From Trifolium pratense (lineage: Eukaryota > Streptophyta > Magnoliopsida > Fabales > Fabaceae): 64,000 nucleotides of DNA. This document shows, piece after piece, positions 55,413 to 64,000 of this stretch (position 1 is the first letter of the stretch; each line of letters begins with the position of its first letter). The DNA lies in assembly GCF_020283565.1 (NCBI RefSeq), contig NC_060065.1, positions 38,304,409 to 38,368,408 on the forward strand. The letters run 5' to 3'. The notes beneath the pieces are model-generated. The model was given only the letters and a program-made list of their open reading frames with translations, searched no databases and was not told where the DNA came from. A program made the position numbers and the translations under genes.

Positions 55413-56262
55413 CAATGTTTTAAGAACCGGACCGGACCGGCCGGTTCAACCGGTTCAACCGGGAACCGAACACAGCAGCGGTCCGGGCTAGTGCTGAGAA
55501 CCGGTAGTCTGCAGAACCGGAAAAAACTGCTTGAAACCGGTACGAGCCGTCCAGAACCGTTCGAACCGGGGGCGGTTTGAAAAAACCGGCCGGTTCGGAA
55601 TCTTTTGAAAATTTAAAAAAAAAAAAATTTCAATTTTTTTTCGTTTTCTTTAATTAATATTTTTCTGAAGGAAACAAAGGAGTAGTAAGGAATTAATCCA
55701 TAGCCTATATTGGAAAACCTATATTAAATACAATTTAATGCCTAGCCTATAATTTGAGTTTATTGGAAAACCTATTAAATACAATTGATACAATTTAATA
55801 TAATTGATATACTTTTCTGATATGCATTGACCAGCATTGTTTACATGTCTACCTTATTGATATGCATTAATATGCATTCATTGATATCTTGATATTTGCC
55901 TTAATTGTATAATATATTCTTAATTCTTAACAAACAATTTTAAGTTTATATGATTATGTAAAGTTTATATGATTTTGTCCAATTTAAAGTTTAACAATTT
56001 ATATGAATTATGAATTTCGAATTTATGTATAATTATTTGGTATAAATTATGCATTTTAGATTTATGATTTCTTTATTTTAAGTTTCTAAATTTTCTATTT
56101 TGTTAATGTTACTTTATTAATTTGTTTATTAGTTGTGAAATAAGAAAGTTATATGAACGGTTCAATATAAACGGTTTAATAACGATTGAACCGGTCCGAC
56201 CGGTTGACCCTTGAATCAGTAGCCACACCGGTTCGACCTCCGGTCCGGTTCTTAAAACATTG
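55413..56262. mobile_element. 850-bp hAT-type non-autonomous element
   Basis: The ends CAATGTTTTAAGAACCGGACCGG and CCGGTCCGGTTCTTAAAACATTG are inverted repeats. The eight bases ATAAGAAC flank both sides (55405-55412 and 56263-56270), the target-duplication length of hAT elements. About 200 bases at the left and 100 at the right are rich in ggttcgaaccgg/ccggttcaaccgg words that can pair, while the interior is AT-rich with no transposase frame. Confidence 0.88.
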
Positions 56263-56569
56263 ATAAGAACTCATTTTTGTCATGTTTGCTACATTAAAAA
56301 ATTAACAATACATTTACCGGAAAAAAAAGTTTTTGAATATAAAGTCTTTCAACAATAAATTAAAAAAATCATAAATAATTGAGTAAAAAAAGCAAAATAA
56401 AAATGCTCTATAAATATTTACCTTAGCCAACAAAATTATTTGTTGGCACCTCTGTATCCAACGTGATATTCATCCTATCAAAATCAAAAATAACAAATAA
56501 ACATAAGCACAAAACCATAAATTATAGAAAAATGGTGTTTTGAAGCACGATTATAAGGAAATGGATTAT

Positions 56570-57286
56570 GTGCAGTTTATTTTTCTATGCAGTCACTTTA
56601 TAGTCGTCCGATCGTGATCTGACGGTTTAAACAAATGCAGTCAATTAATACAAATTTTAAATCATGACCGCCCGATCTTGATCGGACGACTATAAATTGC
56701 GTGAATGCAAGACTGCACCAACAAACCGACTGCACGAAATCTGGATCCCGATTTTTAAGGAATGAATTTAACAATTATGATGTGCACTAAGATTGCGGTT
56801 CTGTATATATAATAGAACATAGCTTTGTATAAGCTTATATATATCCGATTAATTTAGTTTTTTTTTACAGATTAATTTGTATATATCCAACAATCAATCC
56901 AACAAATAAGTGAGATACGAAGATTTGTTTTTATATGAAGTTTATTTTCCTTCTGTTTTTGTAAATCTTTTTTTGAGAAGATTTTTTTTTATTCTTTTTT
57001 TAATTTTTTTTTTGAGAAAGATTTAATTCAATCTCTCTAATTAAATGACACCTAAACAATTTCTATGAGAATGCACGAGAGAGCTCTGTGGGAATCTCGA
57101 TATGTATATAATATAATAGAGATTTTAAATAATGACCGTCCGATCTTGATCGGACGGCTATAAATAGCATGAGTGCACGACTGCACCAACAAACCGACAA
57201 CACGGAATCCGGATCCTGATTATAAGGAATGAATTTAACAATTATGATGTGCACTAAGATTGCAGTTCTGTATATGTTATAGAACC
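56570..57286. repeat. Duplicated CGTCCGATC-family repeat, two units
   Basis: A ~165-bp segment at about 56653-56818 is repeated at 57122-57285: atcatgaccgyccgatcttgatcggacg...ctataaat, gactgcaccaacaaaccgac, gaatccggatcc-type words, and then gaatgaatttaacaattatgatgtgcactaagattgc. The first unit has an extra left half (56590-56650) with tcgtccgatcgtgatctgacgg. Between them lies the agagctc/tgtatataatagagat phrase shared with 54967. The right unit is cut by the LTR at 57287. Confidence 0.75.
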
Positions 57287-59284
57287 TGTAACACCCCGAA
57301 CTAACTACCCTTAAAAACGTGATCTTAAAAACTTCTTAAAGATAAGTAGCCGGAGCGCTACGGGAAAACATTTTATAAAACGATCGTGCACATGACACGA
57401 AACGTCGCAGCGGAAAACATAACATAAAGGATTTTCAAAGCAATGAACATGATAGTTCAAAAGATAATTCATTAACATAAAACATAAGTTAATATGTTCG
57501 CATCGATATACGACGGAATACAAACGATCCCCGACTCGATGTTACAAACTATCAGAGCACTAATATACATCTCAACCAATACTAAACTTAACAAAACTAT
57601 ACAAAGGTAGCCTACACTAGCTCCTCACCAAAAGTGCTCCACACCAAAACGATCTGCAGCTAAAACTCGTCGAAACCTTGACCTGAACACCTAAACCCCC
57701 AAAGGTCCAGCACATAACAAATAGGTAGAGAGTTAGTAAACATAATCACATACATACGAATATAGAAACGCACCTATATTCAACCTATCACGTATTACTA
57801 ACTCACACACATGCCTCCATAAGCAATACACCAAATAACACATACTCACAAATACACAACCAGATAGTTTCACGTCGTTTCGGACAACACAAAGAACTCA
57901 CATAACACATAACACATAATTGCACATTTACTCAAATGCGACTAATGCCAAACATTCAATGTCATGCCAACCTAGACACGACTAATGCATGTGGTACCAT
58001 CTTCTTTATCAAGGAACTTACCATTGATATTCTTCTTTATTGGACAAGTCCAATATCCTTCTTTATCAGACAAGTCTGATATCCCTAAATAATGCATGAA
58101 TTTATGAATGCCATGCATTTACCAAACATATGATAATCACTTAGCACGAAGCTACTGCTCACTACATGGATAACATAATCCATTAAACTTCTTTATCAGA
58201 CAAACTGATATTCTTCTTTATCGGACAACCCGATATACAAAATACATATACTTCTTTGACATTTTATATAAATGCCATCACACAACACAATTATTAAACA
58301 TATAATAATTCAAAACCAAAACAGAACCATGTTACAAGTGCCTAGATACACTTATAAACATCAACAACAATTGCTGTCGCAGAGGCCTTCGCTAAGCGAG
58401 GGCTTAGCGAGACATGGCGAACCTCACCAGGAAGTCACCTGCTCATGGCGAGCATTGGCGAGCTTCAGCGAACATGTTCGCTACAGCGAACTCCTGGTCG
58501 CTTAGCGAACTACACCAGAAAAATATCTGTTCTTGAGTTTTCCAAATGCGGTTTAACACTCAAATCCATCCAAAATACATTATAACATGTTATAAATGCA
58601 TAACAAGTGATCAATCATGTATATACCATACATATATACATGTATTAACATTCACAAACACCAAAACACATCACACATACAAAATCATGCCAATTTCTTG
58701 CAAAATAAGCAAAGTTGCATAAACATGCAAAACAATCATCAAACATATACATATTCCCTCCTAGATGTTCATTAAGCATACTAAGATGAAAAGACATGTT
58801 TATGATAAAGAAACTTCACCCAAAACCCAAAGAAATTGGGTGAGAGAGTTTGGGAATGGAGGCTAGACACCTCCCCTCTCTTAGATCACCCAAACTTATG
58901 CTTAACCACTCTCACCTTAGATTGAATGATGATTCTTGGCCTCTAAATCTCTTCTCCTTGCTCGTGTTCTTCTTCTTGCTCTCCTAGCCAAAACCCTAGC
59001 TTAGCTTTGCTCTTGCTCACTCAAACTCAAAGAAATGAATTGTGATACTATTCATGGTTTTGACTTGGTTACTTATACTACTTTCTATTGTCATGAACCA
59101 AGCCCAATTGGCTTAGGCCCATTAAGCTCTCACACGCCCCAAGCCCACTAACATGGCAAAGGTTTCGCTCACAAACTTATGTTCGCGATAAATAATTATA
59201 CGTCGCGTAAATAAATATTTAACACTAACCCAAAATATATGCAAATATATAAAATATCGATTTACTAAAAATCGGGTCGTTACA
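57287..59284 (-). repeat. Complete 3' LTR of the Gag-only element
   Basis: 1,998 bp with TGTAAC/GTTACA ends; the five bases before it (GAACC, 57282-57286) should be the target duplication, but the other flank is outside the window. Inside are an array of short hairpin units (57995-58245), a GCTAAGCG/GGCGA-rich patch (58380-58510) and ttgggcttgg-rich leader sequence near 59100. Stray open frames in it are not genes. Confidence 0.92.
57995..58245. repeat. Array of cttctttatc hairpin units inside the LTR
   Basis: The unit cttctttatc-NGAC-aag-GTCN-gatatn is repeated at about 57998, 58030, 58060, 58188 and 58213. Each has a small inverted pair such as ggacaagtcc, cagacaagtctg or cggacaacccg, then a gatat word. 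The pair changes by compensating substitutions from unit to unit. The same array occurs in the other LTR at 61106-61353. Confidence 0.75.
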
Positions 59285-59350
59285 ACTCTACCCCCCTTAA
59301 AAGAATTTCGCCCTCGAAATTACCTAAGAGATAAAACAGAGAACGAACCC

Positions 59351-60271
59351 TCAACGCGGCATCTTCGGTTTCTTGCATACCGGACTCTTGTGACCTTCCT
59401 CGCCACAATTGAAACAAAACACTTTCACCCGACAAGCATCGGCCTTGTGCCCAAACTGTCCACAATTGAAACACTTGTCGCTTTTCCTCGGGCAATCATA
59501 TGACATATGACCCCGCTCTCCACATTTGTAACAACTTCCACTTCCTTGCTTCTTCTTTCCACTTCCATTGCCCTTGTTCTCATACGGCTTACCGCGATCC
59601 AAACCTTTTCCTTTCCTATCATTCAGAGCCTTATAGTAGTTGGTCTTGGCTTTGCTATCTTCATCACAAATCCTTGCCTTGGTCATAAGGGTCGGAAAAT
59701 CCCTGATTTCAGAAAATCCAATCAAAAGCTTGATATCCGGACGAAGTCCACTCTCGAACTTGACACACTTATCCTCTTCGGCTCCCACCGTGTTGTAGTG
59801 TGGACTAAACACACACAAAGCTTCAAACTTAGCCGAATACTCGGCGACCGATAAATTTTCTTGCTTGAGCTCCATGAACTCGATCACTTTCTTATTCTTC
59901 ACATCAGCCGGAAAGTACTTCCTTAAAAATTCCCTTTTGAAAGTTTCCCAAACGATAGCAACACCGTCCACTCCTATCCTGAGTCTCACATTCCTCCACC
60001 AAACGATTGCCTCCTCTCTAAGGGCGTAAGTTCCCAAAATAGTCTTGTTCTCCTCAGAACAACCCATTGCTTCAAAGATGATCTCAACCTCATCTAACCA
60101 CTTGATAGCCCCCTCCGGGTTATAGCCCCCGGTAAACAGAGTTGGTTTATGCGACATAAACCTTTCCAATCTTTTCTCACTATCCCTTCCCGGGTCATTA
60201 TCCCTTACCACCAATGTAGTCAAAGCAGCCAAAGCTTGTGCAATCTGAGCGTTGGTCCTAGCAGCAGCCAT
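59351..60271 (-). CDS. Gag polyprotein of the Gag-only element
   Basis: An intact 306-aa frame from the ATG at 60271. Residues about 40-230 form a retrotransposon Gag (capsid-type) domain: FTGGYNPEGAIKWLDEVEIIF, TYALREEAIVWWRNVR, WETFKREFLRKYFP, ELKQENLSVAEYSAKFEAL and KFESGLRPDIKLLIG are typical Ty3/gypsy capsid blocks. A basic Lys/Gly linker follows, then three CCHC knuckles, CYKCGERGHMSYDC, CFNCGQFGHKADAC and CFNCGEEGHKSPVC, and the chain ends eight residues later at Pro-Arg. Gag normally packages element RNA into cytoplasmic particles. A stop codon, not a protease frame, follows directly. There are no internal breaks, in keeping with the young LTRs. Confidence 0.92.
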   Translation of the reverse strand: MAAARTNAQIAQALAALTTLVVRDNDPGRDSEKRLERFMSHKPTLFTGGYNPEGAIKWLDEVEIIFEAMGCSEENKTILGTYALREEAIVWWRNVRLRIGVDGVAIVWETFKREFLRKYFPADVKNKKVIEFMELKQENLSVAEYSAKFEALCVFSPHYNTVGAEEDKCVKFESGLRPDIKLLIGFSEIRDFPTLMTKARICDEDSKAKTNYYKALNDRKGKGLDRGKPYENKGNGSGKKKQGSGSCYKCGERGHMSYDCPRKSDKCFNCGQFGHKADACRVKVFCFNCGEEGHKSPVCKKPKMPR

Positions 60272-60377
60272 GATTCCTGAACGAATCACAACTCGACGTT
60301 AGAATGTATTAACAGTGTACCCAACACATGTTTCATACAAGAGAAAGAAAATCCTAATGGCTCACATGAACCGACCT

Positions 60378-60389
60378 GCTCTGATACCA
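60378..60389 (-). other. Primer-binding site, tRNA-iMet type
   Basis: TGGTATCAGAGC on the minus strand, five bases inside the end of the 5' LTR. It is complementary to the 3' end of initiator methionine tRNA and sets the direction of the element. Confidence 0.9.
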
Positions 60390-60394
60390 ACTAT

Positions 60395-61530
60395 TGTAAC
60401 ACCCCGAACTAACTACCCTTAAAAACGTGATCTTAAAAACTTCTTAAAGATAAGTAGCCGGAGCGCTACGGGAAAACATTTTATAAAACGATCGTGCACA
60501 TGACACGAAACGTCGCAGCGGAAAACATAACATAAAGGATTTTCAAAGCAATGAACATGATAGTTCAAAAGATAATTCATTAACATATAACATAAGTTAA
60601 TATGTTCGCATCGATATACGACGGAATACAAACGATCCCCGACTCGATGTTACAAACTACCAGAGCACTAATATACATCTCAACCAATACTAAACTTAAC
60701 AAAACTATACAAAGGTAGCCTACACTAGCTCCTCACCAAAAGTGCTCCACACCAAAACGATCTGCAGCTAAAACTCGTCGAAACCTTGACCTGAACACCT
60801 GAACCCCCAAAGGTCCAACACATAACAAATAGGTAGAGAGTTAGTAAACATAATCACATACATACGAATATAGAAACGCACCTATATTCAACCTATCACG
60901 TATTACTAACTCACACACATGCCTCCATAAGCAATACACCAAATAACACATACTCACAAATACACAACCAGATAGTTTCACGTCGTTTCGGACAACACAA
61001 AGAACTCACATAACACATAACACATAATTGCACATTTACTCAAATGCGACTAATGCCAAACATTCAATGTCATGCCAACCTAGACACGACTAATGCATGT
61101 GGTACCATCTTCTTTATCAAGGAACTTACCATTGATATTCTTCTTTATTGGACAAGTCCAATATCCTTCTTTATCAGACAAGTCTGATATCCCTAAATAA
61201 TGCATGAATTTATGAATGCCATGCATTTACCAAACATATGATAATCACTTAGCACGAAGCTACTGCTCACTACATGGATAACATAATCCATTAAACTTCT
61301 TTATCAGACAAACTGATATTCTTCTTTATCGGACAACCCGATATACAAAATACATATACTTCTTTGACATTTTATATAAATGCCATCACACAACACAATT
61401 ATTAAACATATAATAATTCAAAACCAAAACAGAACCATGTTACAAGTGCCTAGATACCCTTATAAACATCAACAACAATTGCTGTCGCAGAGGCCTTCGC
61501 TAAGCGAGGGCTTAGCGAGACATGGCGAAC
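60395..61530 (-). repeat. Interrupted 5' LTR of the Gag-only element
   Basis: Matches 57287-58422 without length changes and with about five substitutions. Homology stops abruptly after gcgaac at 61530, where TGATGACAGCC of the next element begins. The missing ~860 bp should lie beyond the Athila-like insertion, outside the window. Confidence 0.92.
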
Positions 61531-62747
61531 TGATGACAGCCAATCATTTGTTAATTTTAATTATTATTCTATAGTATTTTAGTTAGTTTTTAAGAGTATT
61601 GCATGGTCAAAGAGAAGAATTTATGAAGAAATTGACACATAAAAGAGTTTGAAGACAAAAGACCAAAGAAGAAAAAGACTTAGAAAAATATTCTAAGTTT
61701 TGAAGCTCAAAATTAGCATCCACTTTCTGTATTTTCCGCGACGCGATGCATGGTCCGTAGTGCTGCGATTTTGCTTTCTAATATCACATGACGTCAGCCT
61801 TACATCAGCACATGGAACACACCTTAATGGAGCATGACGTGTCATTCAATTATAGGGACGCGATTTTTGTTTATTAGTGGACGATCTTTTATGCTACAGC
61901 CTATATATATGACTACAAATTAGAAAGGGCATTATTACTTCCTGGGAGAGAGAAATACGTGCCGGCAGCAAAAGAGAAGAAGACTATTCTAGGGTTTCGC
62001 CGTCGCGGTCTTCATCGGTTATTCATGTATAATTTTCTTAACTCTTTTGTTATGTTAATTATTATTATGAGTAACTAATCTCATCAGATTAGGGATTTTA
62101 GATGATTCTCTGTGGAACTATTTGAACCATGTAACTACGTGTTCTTATTTATGCAATCAAAACTAATAGTTATTCAGTTAATTTCGTGTTTAATGCTTTT
62201 CTTTATTTGGCCAATATCGAATTGATTTCAAGAAATAATTCACTACTGACCCTAGGTTTTATTACTAGAACTAAATTAATTGTTTGCCAATCGTAATTGC
62301 TTTAGGAATAAAGAATTAGTTGGTATGATTGAGAATTTAACGTTCAATAACGCTTTTGATAATATTAGTTTCGCCTAAGGAATTAGGGTACTTTATTAGA
62401 TAAAAGGGATCATGAGCCAAGGAATTGGACTTAATCTATTTTGTTAAATTATCGTAACTATTAGAGTTTGGTTGTTGAGAATTAGAACCTAGAGTACCAA
62501 ATAGGGATACAGAGAGGATTCGAACAATCCTTAATCGCTTCGCTCCATTAAAAAGTCTTCGTCAAGTTATTGCAATTTTTATTTTAATTATTTTATAAAC
62601 CAAATATATGCCAAGCATACCCCCTTATATTTATGACCTAAATACAATTCAATTGTTTTGTCGAGATTGAAACAATCCCTGCGGATACGAACTTTATAAA
62701 TATTATTACTTAACGATAAGTTAGTACACTTGCTAATTTTGTCATCA
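61531..62747 (+). repeat. LTR of a nested Athila-like gypsy element
   Basis: It starts TGATGACAGCC and ends GTCATCA, so its ends are a seven-base inverted repeat TGATGAC/GTCATCA. The length is 1,217 bp. A promoter-like tatatatgactac lies at about 61903 with a leader containing gagagagaaatacgtgccgg. It is inserted in the LTR of the Gag-only element, so it is the younger of the two. The five-base target duplication should be CGAAC or similar, but its other copy is beyond the window. Confidence 0.88.
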
Positions 62748-62753
62748 AGTTTT

Positions 62754-62771
62754 TGGCGCCGTTGCCGGGGA
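62754..62771 (+). other. Primer-binding site, tRNA-Asp type
   Basis: TGGCGCCGTTGCCGGGGA, six bases after the LTR end, is complementary to the 3' end of plant tRNA-Asp. This site is a standard feature of Athila/Tat-lineage gypsy elements and fits the Gag that follows. Confidence 0.88.
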
Positions 62772-62923
62772 TTGTTGATTAATTTCAACAAGGCAATTTC
62801 GTTTTATTTAGGATTTATTTTAATTTTCGTTTTATTTATAAAAAAAAAATAAAAAAATTATTATAGCATACTTATTTCTATTATTTTTATTGTGCAGTGC
62901 TATTGAGGTATTTTTTGTTGTTT

Positions 62924-64000
62924 ATGCGAGGTAAAAAGGTTGCAGGAGAGCTTCTTTTCGATCCTGAAATCGAGAAAACCGCAAAGGCAAACAGGAAAGC
63001 AGTACGGTTAGCTGCGACATCAGCAAGAAACACTTCAGGCGAAAGTTCTCAGTCTGAGGAAAGTAGTATGGCTGCACTTGATCCACCACCACCTCCTCCT
63101 CGAAGGACATTGGGTGACTATGGCCAGAGAAACAACGGAGAACTAGCAAATTTGGGTTTTCAACCAGTCAATCCGGTCTCTTTTGAAATAAAAAATTCAG
63201 TACTCAGCGCCCTCAAGGAGAATCAATACTCCGGGGCCGAATCGCAATGCCCGAATCTCCATCTGGCGCATTTCTATGAAGCATGTGACTACACAGATCC
63301 ACCGAATGTATCAGAGTCAGCAAAGAGGTTAAGGCTTTTCAAATACTCTTTGACTGGAAGAGCAAAAGATTGGTTAGACACCATACCACCTAACACCATC
63401 AACACTTGGCAAGAGCTGGAAGTTAAGTTCCTAGATAGATACTTTCCCATTCACAAGTACCTTGACAGAAGAGCAGACATTACGAGCTTCGAGCAAGGGG
63501 ACTCTGAAACATTGTATGATGCATGGGAAAGATTCAAGCTGTGTTTGAAGAAATGTCCGAAACATGGACTCGATAATCATGCTCAGATGCAACATTTCAC
63601 TCAAGGACTGAGAGCTCAGACGAGAATGTTTTTGGATGCGTCGGCTGGCGGATCATTGAAAAATAAGGATGAGAGTGAAGCTAGGGAGTTAGTGGAATCG
63701 ATGGCTCAAAATGAGTATAGAGTTCAGAATGATCGTGGAGCAAAGAAAAAGTCAGGCATGCTAGAACTTGATACTCAAACTGCTCTCCTAGCACAATCTA
63801 CTTTGATGAATACCCAAATGGCAGCCATGTTGAAACACTTTACAAACTCCTCCAACTCTCAAATGCAAGTCATGGCAGCTCAAGATTTGAAATGTGATTT
63901 TTGTGGGCAGGGACATGCTAATGGTGAATGTTTTCCCGAAGGCTCAGAGGAAGCAAAGTACTTAGCTAATTTCAAGAGGAGCAACCCCAATCACAACCCG
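62924..64000 (+). CDS. Gag of Athila-like gypsy element, open at window edge
   Basis: The frame opens at the ATG at 62924 (MRGKKVAGEL) and stays open for 359 codons to the last base, so the polyprotein continues outside. Residues about 90-260 form the capsid-type domain: HLAHFYEACDYTDPP, RLFKYSLTGRAKDWLDTIPP, WQELEVKFLDRYFP, then ETLYDAWERFKLCLKKCPKHG and MQHFTQGLRAQTR. The AWERFKxxLxxCPxHG block is typical of Athila-lineage Gag. A single knuckle, CDFCGQGHANGEC, follows at about residue 323. The absence of stops suggests a potentially intact young element. Whether protease, polymerase and integrase follow cannot be seen. Confidence 0.9.
   Translation, partial: MRGKKVAGELLFDPEIEKTAKANRKAVRLAATSARNTSGESSQSEESSMAALDPPPPPPRRTLGDYGQRNNGELANLGFQPVNPVSFEIKNSVLSALKENQYSGAESQCPNLHLAHFYEACDYTDPPNVSESAKRLRLFKYSLTGRAKDWLDTIPPNTINTWQELEVKFLDRYFPIHKYLDRRADITSFEQGDSETLYDAWERFKLCLKKCPKHGLDNHAQMQHFTQGLRAQTRMFLDASAGGSLKNKDESEARELVESMAQNEYRVQNDRGAKKKSGMLELDTQTALLAQSTLMNTQMAAMLKHFTNSSNSQMQVMAAQDLKCDFCGQGHANGECFPEGSEEAKYLANFKRSNPNHNP

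Larger units (their letters stand above)
57287..61530 (-). mobile_element. Gag-only Ty3/gypsy-like LTR retrotransposon (TR-GAG type)
   Basis: Read on the minus strand, the 5' LTR begins beyond 61530 (interrupted) and ends at 60395, followed after five bases by TGGTATCAGAGC (60389-60378), a tRNA-iMet primer site. One gag frame follows (60271-59351), then the polypurine tract TTAAGGGGGGTAGAGT (about 59300-59285) and the complete 3' LTR 59284-57287, 1,998 bp, TGTAAC...GTTACA. The internal region is only 1,110 bp, with no protease, reverse transcriptase, RNase H or integrase. All cis signals and Gag are present, so it should be mobile only with enzymes from another element. By eye the LTRs differ at about five of 1,136 shared bases, so insertion was recent. 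Confidence 0.92.

Noticed and set aside
54967..57122. Helitron ends suggested by the shared tgtatataatagagat phrase
   Set aside because: No CTRR end with a preceding hairpin and no clear 5' TC terminus could be fixed. Described only as a repeat.
57311..58505. Several open frames in the LTR, repeated at 60419-61574
   Set aside because: They are duplicates because they lie in the two LTR copies. They have no conserved domain and are noncoding LTR sequence.

Overview
This window looks like nuclear DNA of a legume close to Medicago or Trifolium. It is AT-rich, its genes are split by GT-AG introns, its repeats are plant retrotransposons, SINEs and MITEs, and it carries a legume-style pair of small secreted cysteine-rich peptide genes. 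The species call is inference from general resemblance. No bacterial operon, CRISPR array or tRNA/rRNA gene was seen.

The coding content is eight genes or gene parts, rebuilt by splicing by eye. For every complete gene the reading frame closes exactly across all exons. In order they are: a partial plastid-type acid phosphatase/vanadium haloperoxidase-related (DUF212) gene on the minus strand, running off the left edge (941-2163); an NADP-isocitrate dehydrogenase of 15 exons and 416 aa (4353-9773, plus); a D6PK-like AGC VIII protein kinase of 601 aa (17806-20348, minus); Mediator subunit 22 of 150 aa (23200-25260, minus); two tandem defensin-like secreted peptide genes (29298-29622 and 33285-33773, plus); the ATP-citrate lyase A subunit of 12 exons and 423 aa (38407-41957, minus); and a secreted serine carboxypeptidase-like enzyme of 9 exons and 472 aa (48074-53266, plus). 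A 22-codon stub of a wound-responsive protein gene lies at 27281-27349.

Most of the rest is transposon-derived. Introns of five of the genes carry insertions: SINEs, a Stowaway MITE, a LINE 3' end, copia gag debris and a TRIM-like element. Intergenic DNA holds a LINE ORF2 remnant (16740-17440), a 900-bp PIF/Harbinger-type MITE with TAA target duplication between the two defensin-like genes, a copia LTR-PBS-gag fragment (34950-36149), a composite terminal-inverted-repeat element near 45-46.8 kb, a palindromic Mutator-like MITE with 9-bp target duplication (54106-54440) and an hAT-type element with 8-bp target duplication (55413-56262).

The right end (57287-64000) is a nested retrotransposon cluster. 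A Ty3/gypsy-like element has ~2-kb LTRs, a tRNA-iMet primer site and a polypurine tract. Its internal region encodes only Gag, so it fits a non-autonomous TR-GAG design. Its LTRs are almost identical, so it is young. Its upstream LTR is broken by a still younger Athila-like gypsy element (LTR 61531-62747, tRNA-Asp primer site, open gag to the window edge).

The genes do not form one pathway. Two encode enzymes of citrate-derived carbon metabolism (NADP-ICDH and ATP-citrate lyase A), which is probably coincidence. I did not find a clearly new molecular system. The best leads are the Gag-only element with its structured LTR array, the duplicated defensin-like genes with paired CATGCAT promoter boxes, the PTS1-like C-terminus of the isocitrate dehydrogenase, the displaced copy of a kinase exon piece, and a dispersed repeat family built on CGTCCGATC palindromes.
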